Positions 33,205 to 41,462 of a stretch of 64,000 bases of DNA are shown here, one piece after another. The position numbers were made by a program, and so were the translations under genes. The number at the start of each line of letters is the position of its first letter. Positions within the stretch are counted from its first letter, which is position 1. The stretch is from Sporolactobacillus shoreicorticis (GTDB taxonomy: Bacteria > Bacillota > Bacilli > Bacillales > Sporolactobacillaceae). A model generated the notes under the pieces. That model worked only from the letters and a program-made list of their open reading frames with translations, did not search any database and had not been told where the DNA came from. Location of the stretch: NCBI RefSeq assembly GCF_024125445.1, contig NZ_JAMXWM010000010.1, positions 62,001 to 126,000 of the forward strand, read 5' to 3'.

Positions 33205-35746
33205 GTATAACGGAACAGCTACATCTGGACCAAATATTGTTGGAGATTTTTCAATAAATGGAAAGCAAGCATTTTGTATTAAACATGATGATGGAACACC
33301 ACCAACTAATACATCACAAAAGGGATTAAACGATTACAATAATGATAAAGTATTGAGAATTTTGTACTATGGGTATAACGGGACAAAAGATATTTTTAAG
33401 GCACATGGCTCAAGCAGAGATTCTGCAATAGTTGCCACCTCCCTTGCTTTATCTTCAGTGGTAAATGGAGAATCATACGGAAAAGCACCCTGGGGGTATC
33501 AGCAATTATTGGATAAAGCTAATGATTCTGATTCTGTTCCTGACTATCATTTCCATTTTTCAGATGAAAATTTATCTGTTCATGTTGACGGAGATAAACA
33601 AGTTTCACAAACAACAACATTGGTCGGAAGTTCTTCAAATTATGTAACTATTAAATTGCCTTCAGGCCTGCACTTAAAAAACTTAACCCATAGTACAAAC
33701 GGAACAGGCAATGAAACCATTCATGGTGGAGACTCTTTCTATCTTTGGGCAAATTTAAGTTATGATAATAATTATTCGAGTGGTGCCGTTAAGGGGAATC
33801 TTAAAAGTTATCAGCCTCTAGTTCTTAGGTTTAACGGAAAAGATGTTAATGGTAAGCCCTATCAGCCTGTAGTTTATATGCCGGAGGACGATCCGCCGTC
33901 TGCTGATGGTATTAGTGCAAACTTCTATCCCCGCACTGTCAACGTCTACGCTCAGTACATTGATACCTATGACAACAGCGTCATGTGGCAGGAGTCTAAA
34001 GGAAAATCTACGATAGGTAGTAATTACAGCGTTACAGCTTCAACAAGTGGTTTCACAGGAAACGGAACGAAAGGGGCCAAGGGGGCCACATACAAAGAAA
34101 CCGGAAAAAGTAAGGTCACGGGAAAGACCGGAAGCACGGATGTGTACGTCAAGTTTTATTACGACCGTTACCGGAATAACAAGGTTGTCTATCAAAACAG
34201 GTATCCGAATCATCAAATTTTCAATCAGGCATCGAAAGAGGTAAAAGTAGGCAATACGTATTTGTGGACGATTCCCAAATCTGTAACGGCCGGAGGGAAC
34301 ACTTACGATCTATACAATAACGGATCCCTTCAAAACGCAAATTACACTTATACCGGCAAGCAGCCGGACAAAGATTTAAGTCAAACCTTTCTCTATATTT
34401 TGAGGCGCAGCGTCACGGTGAATTATTACGACAACCGAACGGGAAAGAAAATCCAGACAAGCAAAGTCTATACCCTTCATCAGGGCGATTCCTACCAGGA
34501 GAATCACCCAGGAATCACGACTACCAAGAACGGGAAAAACTATGCCTATCGCTTTGTCAAAGCCACTGGGAATACGCAGAAGGGAACCGTGGGTACAGGA
34601 AACATTGTAATCAACTATTATTACGACATTCCCCTTGCCCAGGTAAACTTGAAGAAACTTCAGATTTACACGGCACCGGCTTCCGAAGGGCTGCCAGTCA
34701 AGGTGACTATGGGCAAAGTGTTCTATAATTATGCGACCTCGATCGGCGACATGGGCACTAAGAAAATCAGTGTTTCGCTTTATCGTGGGAGTGCTAAGCT
34801 TGCGATGCAACAGTACGCCGCTAAGAGCATACCGACCAATCTCACTTTTACAATCCCGAACAGCGTGCTTACGAGAAATACAAATAAGCCTTATACCGTT
34901 AAATTAGACGGTTTCAGCGCCAATGATTTTGACGTTTCTCCGGCTGGCGGCCAGCTGACGACTCAGGGGTATACGAGCAGTGAAGAAACGGTTGAATTTA
35001 ATGTAAACAGCAATTCCTCGCATCAAGATTCGCAGAAACGGGTGGTTATGACAGAGATAGCCGTCGGTCAACCGATGGAGACGCATTACGAAACCTTTAA
35101 ATATTACGCTCGGCCCATACCAAAAATGAAAACGGGATACGGCTTTGCGGCCGATGTCACACTCAACTATAACAATGAACTTGGTCATGACTATAATTAT
35201 GCAACAGGTGTCGCTGAAGACAACTTTACTTTCCGGGCCCCTTCGGTACTTCAGGATACTTCCTATTTGAACTATCCGACGAAGAACGGAAAGGTCAATG
35301 TGCCCATGCTGTCACACCGTAACATAAATGATTCGGCCTCAGCTTACCAGAAGAACGAAGGTTTCAAATTTCCGCATGTCAATGTGGAAGATAAAACGGG
35401 CAAGCTGTTCACCGACCAACAAGTAAACGCTCACGATAGCAGAATTAAAAATAAACTGTATGATGGGAAATATCAGTTCTATACGCCCATCTGGCCGGAT
35501 AAGTCGCAGAACATTCCCGCAACCTACGCTGTGGACTATTCCACGAATCCGCTTGGCGTCAATAAAGTGACGCTGAAGATTCAGGATCAGCTGCGGCTGG
35601 TAGCCTATATGTATGCCTGGATGGGCAGCCCGACAATCAGCAAAGATGAACTACTCATGGAACCGGTAAACACCGACAATCCGTTTCCGGACGGTCTGCC
35701 GGCTGGATTCACAAAGGCTGATGAGCAATGGATTAAAAATGATTAA
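33179..35746 (+). CDS. Thioester/MucBP-like surface adhesin lacking its signal peptide by frameshift
   Basis: The frame encodes about 850 residues. The N-terminal part (GKQAFCIKHDDG, then APWGYQQ) resembles a thioester domain, in which a Cys and a Gln form a covalent host-binding bond. A middle MucBP-like region has VNYYDNRTGKKI and NYYYD. No LPxTG signal is seen at the C-terminus. The natural start and signal peptide are in another frame at 33091. The TTG here lacks a ribosome site, so the protein is probably not exported as sequenced. It lies at the head of the transfer region, suggesting a mating-contact adhesin. Confidence 0.7.
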   Translation: MQAQMLIIKYNGTATSGPNIVGDFSINGKQAFCIKHDDGTPPTNTSQKGLNDYNNDKVLRILYYGYNGTKDIFKAHGSSRDSAIVATSLALSSVVNGESYGKAPWGYQQLLDKANDSDSVPDYHFHFSDENLSVHVDGDKQVSQTTTLVGSSSNYVTIKLPSGLHLKNLTHSTNGTGNETIHGGDSFYLWANLSYDNNYSSGAVKGNLKSYQPLVLRFNGKDVNGKPYQPVVYMPEDDPPSADGISANFYPRTVNVYAQYIDTYDNSVMWQESKGKSTIGSNYSVTASTSGFTGNGTKGAKGATYKETGKSKVTGKTGSTDVYVKFYYDRYRNNKVVYQNRYPNHQIFNQASKEVKVGNTYLWTIPKSVTAGGNTYDLYNNGSLQNANYTYTGKQPDKDLSQTFLYILRRSVTVNYYDNRTGKKIQTSKVYTLHQGDSYQENHPGITTTKNGKNYAYRFVKATGNTQKGTVGTGNIVINYYYDIPLAQVNLKKLQIYTAPASEGLPVKVTMGKVFYNYATSIGDMGTKKISVSLYRGSAKLAMQQYAAKSIPTNLTFTIPNSVLTRNTNKPYTVKLDGFSANDFDVSPAGGQLTTQGYTSSEETVEFNVNSNSSHQDSQKRVVMTEIAVGQPMETHYETFKYYARPIPKMKTGYGFAADVTLNYNNELGHDYNYATGVAEDNFTFRAPSVLQDTSYLNYPTKNGKVNVPMLSHRNINDSASAYQKNEGFKFPHVNVEDKTGKLFTDQQVNAHDSRIKNKLYDGKYQFYTPIWPDKSQNIPATYAVDYSTNPLGVNKVTLKIQDQLRLVAYMYAWMGSPTISKDELLMEPVNTDNPFPDGLPAGFTKADEQWIKND

Positions 35747-35783
35747 GCACATCTGCGCAATTATTGATTGAGGGAGGAAAAGC

Positions 35784-36056
35784 ATGCAAATCACCTTTGT
35801 CATATGTGCCTTAGTTTGGACATCTATTATTGGGTTAATGCTTTGTTTCTTGTGTGTAAAAAAAGAAAGGATCACCGAGAAAATGACTGCTGGTCTGTTC
35901 TGTGAAGAAGAACAAATTGAAAACGGGAAATTAATCCACCGAGTAACCAAAATGTCTTTAACACTGAAAAAGGGTTATTGGTTTCTTTTATTTACTGTAG
36001 GTTTGCTCGTTTTTCAATTTATGTTGCTCTGTACACTGCAATGGATAATGAATTAA
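35784..36056 (+). CDS. Two-helix membrane protein (90 aa)
   Basis: GAGGGAGGAAAAGC precedes the ATG. Hydrophobic segments at about residues 4-24 and 64-86 surround a soluble loop with EEEQIENGKLIHRV. Unrecognised. It overlaps the convergent gene at 36053 by 4 bp. Confidence 0.6.
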   Translation: MQITFVICALVWTSIIGLMLCFLCVKKERITEKMTAGLFCEEEQIENGKLIHRVTKMSLTLKKGYWFLLFTVGLLVFQFMLLCTLQWIMN

Positions 36057-36799
36057 CGATTAAGCCATGCTGATATTTCACTAAAAAGAGTGCTGAGATA
36101 CGGCCATGTAAGATTTAGATGAAGTCCTATAAAAAACACGAAAAATCCTAAATAACAGCCAATTATAAATCTCAAGCTTTCTTCTTTTTTGTCGTGAAAT
36201 AAAAAACGTGTAGTCATTATGCTCAGTGCAATTAAAGAAACAAGGCGCGCAAAAATATAATAAAAGGGATAAGTCCCATAAATAGATTTAACGATGCTCC
36301 CAACGGCTGCAGACCAATTATCAAATTCAGATTTTCCATCGAAATTAAGAGGAGGAATTCGATTAAATACTGTTTTGATCGGATCGGGAACATAGTAGGT
36401 TGACATAAACAGAAACAGAGCAATCACTTCGCCGACAATAAATGGTATTGTAAAATCTGATCTCTTTTTGTACCTAACGATCATACTGGCAAGGAGTAGG
36501 ACTGTTAATAGTGTCGTTGAGATGATTGAAATGTATCTAAAGAATAAAGCGTACAATCCGAATAATAGCACTAAGAACACGCCCCATAGAACCATCATGA
36601 AATTCTCGTTCTGCGTGTTTGTGACATGCACTTTGACAGGGGGTGTTTTTATAGGCGTGCGAGGTATAATGAGTTTTGGCGCCTGATTTTTAGAGGGATT
36701 TTTATTATGTATCTTCGATATTTGTAATACGATAAGCACGATGCTCAATAAACTGTTAATAATAGAAACAACACTTTGAAATATCTGCATGTAGTTCAC
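36053..36799 (-). CDS. Multi-pass membrane protein on the opposite strand (248 aa)
   Basis: About five hydrophobic helices and a basic Pro-rich loop near residues 35-60 (KLIIPRTPIKTPPVKV). It is AT-rich and the only minus-strand gene in the 32-62 kb transfer region, which suggests a later insertion with its own promoter in 36800-36890. No family recognised; an immunity or surface-exclusion role is possible but unsupported. Confidence 0.6.
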   Translation of the reverse strand: MNYMQIFQSVVSIINSLLSIVLIVLQISKIHNKNPSKNQAPKLIIPRTPIKTPPVKVHVTNTQNENFMMVLWGVFLVLLFGLYALFFRYISIISTTLLTVLLLASMIVRYKKRSDFTIPFIVGEVIALFLFMSTYYVPDPIKTVFNRIPPLNFDGKSEFDNWSAAVGSIVKSIYGTYPFYYIFARLVSLIALSIMTTRFLFHDKKEESLRFIIGCYLGFFVFFIGLHLNLTWPYLSTLFSEISAWLNR

Positions 36800-36890
36800 C
36801 GTTTTCCTATTGAATTCATAACGTACAGCTAAAATTTTAATTTACTTTATTTAGAAATTCAAATAAAAATTGATAATTTAATAAATAAAA

Positions 36891-36935
36891 GAAAAAGAGT
36901 CATTCAAAAGGACCATTTTTGAATGACTCTTTTTC
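36891..36935. terminator. 19-bp perfect hairpin before the Tad-like operon
   Basis: GAAAAAGAGTCATTCAAAA pairs perfectly with its complement around GGACCAT; A- and T-runs on the two sides make it bidirectional. It lies between the promoter region of the leftward membrane gene and the ribosome site of the next operon. Confidence 0.75.
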
Positions 36936-36961
36936 TGTTTGAAAGGGGGTGAGTGAAAAAC

Positions 36962-37351
36962 GTGAATGTCTATACACGCTTCTTTCTTATGTTTATTATC
37001 TGGGCCGGGCTGATGGTCATGCTCAACACCTGGCTCTCCTACGATGACAAGCATAAAGAAGTCATTGCGGATATGACTGAATCTGCAAATGTTGCATCGG
37101 TTCTGGCAGCTAATTCGCGCTCGCGCATCGACTCTGGCCAAATGATAGTGGACGAAGGCACATTTAAACAAAATTTTGAGCAGTTGTTTCAGAGGAACAT
37201 GGAGATTCATCTGACGAATGTGCAATACACCTTTGATTTCCGGAATGATAGCCAAACCGGCGCGGTCAAAGCAGTTAAAATCAAAATTCACGATGGTAAA
37301 GGTAATGATTACCATACCACGTATGTGCCTAACATAACCACATCCGATTAA
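36962..37351 (+). CDS. Single-pass membrane protein at the head of the Tad-like operon
   Basis: About 129 residues with one N-terminal transmembrane helix (RFFLMFIIWAGLMVMLNTW) and an outside domain of about 100 residues, the shape of a minor pilin or pilus-assembly protein. GTG at 36962 fits GGTGAG 8 bp upstream; a GTG at 36953 would overlap that site. It is 17 bp before the TadA-like ATPase gene, so it is likely part of the pilus-like machine. Confidence 0.6.
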   Translation: MNVYTRFFLMFIIWAGLMVMLNTWLSYDDKHKEVIADMTESANVASVLAANSRSRIDSGQMIVDEGTFKQNFEQLFQRNMEIHLTNVQYTFDFRNDSQTGAVKAVKIKIHDGKGNDYHTTYVPNITTSD

Positions 37352-37368
37352 AACGAAAGGAGATTTCA

Positions 37369-38619
37369 ATGGAAACAGTTATAGATTTACCGAGCAGGCG
37401 ATTGCTGCCTACAACTATAAAAGCTATTGAGGAGAGTCTGTTTTCCTCCCACGCCGAACTATTGAACGCTTGCTACTCCGACGATCCGGTGGCACGGCCG
37501 GAAGCTCGGGCCATTCTTGGCCCGGTTATCAAAGAACGGTTCCCTGATTTGGTCAAAACGGAGGCACAGGCTGCTTACGCTGTGCAAGAGATTGTCGGCT
37601 TAGGAATCATTGAGGAATTGCAACGGGATCCGGAAAATACGGATATTGGCTATCATGGATCCCGTCTATTTCGAAAGACCAACGAGGGGCTCCATTATAT
37701 TGACGATTCCCGAATCAGTGATGACTATATCAATCGTTTGCTTCAGCGGATGGCTTCCCGGGTAAAAAAAGACTTCAGCAGGAAAGAGCCTAGACTCTCC
37801 GGGCAGATTGAAAACATGCGTCTCTCATCGCGTCATCAGACGATGACGGTCAGCGGTCCGACCTTCTCTATTCGTCTGTCACGTCCCGAGTTGGTCATGA
37901 CGGAGAAGAATATAGATGCGTTTTGCCCGCCGTCAATTTTTAAGTTCTGTGCCGCTAACCTGTGGGGACACGTTAACATGCTCCTGGCCGGCGACATGGG
38001 TACTGGCAAAACATCTTTTCAAAAACTAGTTTTGTCCAAGGCCAACCCGGAAGAAAAAATCATTCTGCTGGAAGATGAAGACGAAACCCATGCTAAGACA
38101 TTGTTTCCAGACTTGAACATTTATGAGTGGCTGGTCGGCCCGGGCGCAAATTATGAAGAAAGCATTGAAGACGCCTTTCGGAACGACGCCGTGTGGGTCA
38201 TGCCGTCTGAGATCCGCGGCCGGGAAACCGGAACGCTGGTGGAAGGCGCAATTGGGGGCACGCATGTCTTTACAACGATGCATGTCCTTAGCGCGCCAAT
38301 GATCCCCGATCGCCTTCTCAGCATGATCACGAAGTATCACAGTGTGAATGAGGAAAGGATGCTGAAGGATATTTATTCTGCCTTTCCGATTGGCGGTTAC
38401 CTGAAAAAGAAGAAGGAAAACGGCCAGACGATCCGCTGGTTGGCTGAACTCATTGAGTTTTACCCGGACTGCACGGCACATCCCATTTTTCAACGAAAAC
38501 GTCGAAATGGCCAATTCATAGATACTTTTTACCCATTCAGCGGCCGGCTTCGGGAGCACTTTGAGGATGTGGACGAAGTGGATACGGACGAGCTGAAGGA
38601 GGTGTTTGGCAATGTTTAA
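37369..38619 (+). CDS. TadA/CpaF-like secretion ATPase (VirB11 superfamily)
   Basis: A hexameric motor ATPase for pilus or secretion assembly. The N-terminal domain has the family segment DDSRISDDYINRL (112-124). Walker A is GDMGTGKT (208-215), the acidic box is LLEDEDE, the Walker B region is VMPSEIRGRE (278-286), and the His box is GGTHVFTTMH (297-306). The 416 residues are close to CpaF. TadB- and TadC-like membrane genes follow directly with 7-8 bp overlaps. AAAGGAG precedes the ATG. Confidence 0.88.
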   Translation: METVIDLPSRRLLPTTIKAIEESLFSSHAELLNACYSDDPVARPEARAILGPVIKERFPDLVKTEAQAAYAVQEIVGLGIIEELQRDPENTDIGYHGSRLFRKTNEGLHYIDDSRISDDYINRLLQRMASRVKKDFSRKEPRLSGQIENMRLSSRHQTMTVSGPTFSIRLSRPELVMTEKNIDAFCPPSIFKFCAANLWGHVNMLLAGDMGTGKTSFQKLVLSKANPEEKIILLEDEDETHAKTLFPDLNIYEWLVGPGANYEESIEDAFRNDAVWVMPSEIRGRETGTLVEGAIGGTHVFTTMHVLSAPMIPDRLLSMITKYHSVNEERMLKDIYSAFPIGGYLKKKKENGQTIRWLAELIEFYPDCTAHPIFQRKRRNGQFIDTFYPFSGRLREHFEDVDEVDTDELKEVFGNV

Positions 38620-39418
38620 GCGGCGAACATGGACAATTGAGGAAATAAATGTCTGGCGCGAGAAGTACGGACACAAAATCCGAACTCGTGAGCTTCTGGG
38701 CCGGTTTGTTATTGCCTTTCTTGCACTCTATATCATGTCTTACATTCTGTATCGCTATTGGTGGCTTTCTGTCATATATGGACTGATAGGGATCTTGGGC
38801 ACATATTTGTGGGTGCTTCCGGCCGAAGCGCGCCGCATCTATGAGATGCAATCCTATCGCGAGCGAGACCGCTTCACAAACACATTCACACAGATGATTA
38901 AAAATCCATCCCGATCCTTTCTTAGCTGCCTTCATGAAATTGCGAGCATCACGTTGGGGGAGCTGGGTCAGCAGCTGACGACGCTCACGGCTAAGCTGCG
39001 ATCAGCGAACGAAAAGGAGGGTATCGCAGCGGTTGATGGACTAAAAAAACAATATAAGAAAGACATTTCCTTTGTACACTATCTGGAACAGGTGGCGACA
39101 ATCTTTGCCTTTGGCCGAATCAACACAGATGTGCTTGATCAGATTACTCGGCAGCACAATGAGGTTCTTGTAGAGCGCGAGATTTATATTGAGGAGAAAA
39201 GAGGGCCAAGAAGCGAGCTTTTAATCATGCTTTTTATGACCTTCTTTGCTTTTTTTGTACTCAGTTATGTATTCACACTGCAGAACTGGATTAATTTGTA
39301 CAGCCATCAGCCGATAGGGTGGTTTTGCAACACACTATACTTCGTCTATATTGGCCTTGTCTTTCGCATTTTCTTTAAAAATTACGTCAATGACGAGGTG
39401 GAGGAGATTAACTATTGA
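38612..39418 (+). CDS. TadB-like membrane assembly protein
   Basis: The ATG at 38612 has GGAGGT 8 bp upstream and overlaps the ATPase gene by 8 bp. 268 residues: two helices near 30-72, a cytoplasmic helical region, and two helices near the C-terminus. This is the layout of T2SSF/TadB platform proteins that sit under the TadA motor. Sequence conservation is too weak to name it alone; the call rests on topology and on the ATPase-platform-platform order. Confidence 0.7.
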   Translation: MFKRRTWTIEEINVWREKYGHKIRTRELLGRFVIAFLALYIMSYILYRYWWLSVIYGLIGILGTYLWVLPAEARRIYEMQSYRERDRFTNTFTQMIKNPSRSFLSCLHEIASITLGELGQQLTTLTAKLRSANEKEGIAAVDGLKKQYKKDISFVHYLEQVATIFAFGRINTDVLDQITRQHNEVLVEREIYIEEKRGPRSELLIMLFMTFFAFFVLSYVFTLQNWINLYSHQPIGWFCNTLYFVYIGLVFRIFFKNYVNDEVEEINY

Positions 39419-40140
39419 ACATCTTGAACTGGTTTTCAGGAAAACTCTCGGAGCCGGATTATGAAGAGTTGTTGAAAACGGTGTATGCGTCGGAGCAAGG
39501 ACGGCAACGGGAAAGGAGCCGTCGCCTGCTAGTGCCGCTTTTACTTGTTCTGCTTGCCGGTTTTTTTGCTTTAATTATGCGATCAGTACTCCCGGTGATT
39601 ATTGCGCTGGGCGTCGCTTTTCTGATTTGGAAACTTCACTACGTGAACATCCGGCAACTTGCCCAGCTGTCAGTGATTAAACGACGTGTCAACTTTGCCT
39701 TGTATTTCCGGGTACTCGCGCCGATTGCGGAACAGACGTCCTTTACCAACGCCTTGGAACAGGCGCTAAAGCAAAATCCGGAAATTCCCATCCGGGGTGA
39801 CGTGCACCGGCTTATTGACCGAATGATTGAGCAGCCAAACGACATCAAAGTATTTTGGGAATTTGGCGAGCATGCTGGAGCAGGAAGCGATCAGGCACGC
39901 ACGCTCTGTACGGCGCTTTTTGAGTTTCAACAGAATACCAAGGATCCGAAGGTGTTACGTAATTTGGCCAGGATAGCCAGCGATGAGCTGTTTCGTAACC
40001 GAAAAAAGATTCGCGAGATGAGAATCGCCAAGTTTAATTATCTGGCCTTTGCGATTTTCCTTGGCATGCTGATCCCTTTTTCCGGCTCGCTCGTCAGTTA
40101 CCTATCGAATTTTAGCAAAATCATGGCCTTTCATGGTTAA
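39415..40140 (+). CDS. TadC-like membrane assembly protein
   Basis: TTG start overlapping the TadB-like stop. 241 residues with a hydrophobic pair near 38-75 and a further segment near 212-235, similar to the TadC partner. With the preceding two genes it completes a Tad-type motor and platform set. No prepilin peptidase gene was seen nearby. Confidence 0.68.
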   Translation: MNILNWFSGKLSEPDYEELLKTVYASEQGRQRERSRRLLVPLLLVLLAGFFALIMRSVLPVIIALGVAFLIWKLHYVNIRQLAQLSVIKRRVNFALYFRVLAPIAEQTSFTNALEQALKQNPEIPIRGDVHRLIDRMIEQPNDIKVFWEFGEHAGAGSDQARTLCTALFEFQQNTKDPKVLRNLARIASDELFRNRKKIREMRIAKFNYLAFAIFLGMLIPFSGSLVSYLSNFSKIMAFHG

Positions 40141-40151
40141 GGAGGAAAACT

Positions 40152-40523
40152 ATGCGATCCTGGATACTTAATATCGCAACGCTGATTATTTTTGCGCTCT
40201 TGATTGCCGCACTAGTCGCATCCGCAGCTTATTGGGCACAGCGCAGCCAGGCGTATGATTTTCGGCAGTATGTCGACTACCAGATTCAGCGTAATGGAGG
40301 ACTTACAACGAATGCGCTTACTGAAATTAACGCCTATAACCAGCAAAAATATGGCGGCCGTTATCAACTGGAGAGTGAGAGTGGAAATGGCATGAAGCCC
40401 TATGGGACAGTGATCAATTATCAGGTTAAGGTCCCAGAGCGATTGACACTGCTGAACATTAAACTGACTCCACTCACGATCCGTGGATCAGCTGTCTCGT
40501 TGGTGCGTGGCGAGAGCTCCTAA
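40152..40523 (+). CDS. Pilin-like single-pass protein (TadE/DUF4320-like)
   Basis: 123 residues beginning MRSWILNIATLIIF. An N-terminal hydrophobic helix is followed by a soluble beta-rich domain (INYQVKVPERLTLL), typical of minor pilins of Tad loci. AAGGAGG precedes the ATG. It closes the first Tad-like transcript before the terminator at 40535. Its start resembles that of the 46-residue protein at 40597. Confidence 0.6.
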   Translation: MRSWILNIATLIIFALLIAALVASAAYWAQRSQAYDFRQYVDYQIQRNGGLTTNALTEINAYNQQKYGGRYQLESESGNGMKPYGTVINYQVKVPERLTLLNIKLTPLTIRGSAVSLVRGESS

Positions 40524-40534
40524 TTTTCATGTAT

Positions 40535-40562
40535 AAAAAGCCCTGTTTAAAGGCTTTTTATA
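40535..40562 (+). terminator. Rho-independent terminator inside the transfer region
   Basis: AAAAAGCC pairs perfectly with GGCTTTTT around 8 nt, flanked by T-rich sequence. It separates the Tad-like genes from the next block. Confidence 0.75.
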
Positions 40563-40596
40563 GATTTTAAATATCCTTTTTAAGGAGGTGAATTTC

Positions 40597-40737
40597 ATGC
40601 GAACTTGGATAATGGAGGTAGCGGCAGTCGTTGTTGGCCTCGCTGCGACCCTCATTGTTTATCAATCCGTGACCGGGCATCTGGGAACTGAGCTTGGGTC
40701 GATGTGGACGTGGTTTAACACGATATGGCAGGGGTGA
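40597..40737 (+). CDS. Very small pilin-like membrane protein (46 aa)
   Basis: AAGGAGGTG precedes the ATG. MRTWIMEVAAVVVGLAATL is a hydrophobic helix, followed by a short tail rich in Gly and Trp. Length and shape recall Flp pilins of Tad systems, but no prepilin cleavage motif is visible. It is directly after a terminator, so it may be expressed at a different level from the Tad-like genes, as major pilins often are. Confidence 0.6.
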   Translation: MRTWIMEVAAVVVGLAATLIVYQSVTGHLGTELGSMWTWFNTIWQG

Positions 40738-40758
40738 GCAGTCAGGGGGAACAAAAAA

Positions 40759-40998
40759 ATGAGGAGGTCGTTTTTGACGATTGATGTCAATTTCACAGAG
40801 TATCAAAAAATTGACCGGGAAAAGCGATTTCTCTGGCATTCTGATCAGCGGACTTTTCCGGTCCACCAGCTGCCGACGAGCGAAAAGATGGAGCGCTTGC
40901 CGGTCGTTTTTTATTGCGGGGCGATTAATTCGCTCCGCGTTTTTCATCTTCTGAGGCTTGTGCCCAGGGATGAAGGCATTGAGCTACAGCTGGCATGA
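40759..40998 (+). CDS. Hypothetical protein (79 aa)
   Basis: CAGGGGGAA lies 8 bp before the ATG; a TTG at 40774 after GAGGAGG is an equally good start. Basic, no membrane segment (YQKIDREKRFLWHS). Its stop overlaps ATG codons of the next gene. Unrecognised. Confidence 0.5.
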   Translation: MRRSFLTIDVNFTEYQKIDREKRFLWHSDQRTFPVHQLPTSEKMERLPVVFYCGAINSLRVFHLLRLVPRDEGIELQLA

Positions 40999-41021
40999 AG
41001 GGGGAAGAGAGGAGGCAGCAG

Positions 41022-41213
41022 ATGTCTGAGAAAACAGAACGCGCGGAGCGGCGCAAACGGAAGGAAATGGCCGTTAAAATTTTGGCGGCTCAAGGCCTCG
41101 TGTATGAGGACTGGCTGGACGAGCGGCACCGCACCGTCATTGAGGAAGGTGCGCCAACGGTGGGTGCGGCGCTGAATTTATTGATTGAAAATCAGAAAAA
41201 AGGACGTGACTGA
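41022..41213 (+). CDS. Hypothetical charged protein (63 aa)
   Basis: The ATG at 41022 follows GGAGG by 6 bp; the frame is open to an upstream ATG at 40995. Very Lys/Arg/Glu-rich N-terminus (EKTERAERRKRKEM), then EDWLDERHR. Possibly an accessory DNA-binding or regulatory protein; not recognised. Confidence 0.5.
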   Translation: MSEKTERAERRKRKEMAVKILAAQGLVYEDWLDERHRTVIEEGAPTVGAALNLLIENQKKGRD

Positions 41214-41215
41214 CT

Positions 41216-41446
41216 ATGCCGAGTGGCGTTATTAATGTGATCACTGCTTGTTTGAACTTTGTTACCACAATTAGCGGATCGTACGCTGCATTAAAACTGG
41301 CCATCTATGCCATTGGCTATATGCAGAAAAATCCGCAGAAGATCCAGGAAGCCAAAGACGGCATGATCAACGTAGCCATTGGCCTTGCTATTTGTCTGAG
41401 TTCACTGACCATCTCGCAGTGGCTTCAGGGCAACCTGAAATTCTAA
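41216..41446 (+). CDS. VirB2/TrbC-like pilin candidate (76 aa)
   Basis: Two hydrophobic helices (about residues 5-35 and 50-70) separated by a short basic loop (QKNPQKIQEAKDG), the topology of VirB2-type pilins and related small T4SS membrane proteins. It starts 2 bp after the previous stop. The Pro-rich membrane protein and VirD4 follow. Confidence 0.55.
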   Translation: MPSGVINVITACLNFVTTISGSYAALKLAIYAIGYMQKNPQKIQEAKDGMINVAIGLAICLSSLTISQWLQGNLKF

Positions 41447-41462
41447 AAGAGGGTGGGCCGAG

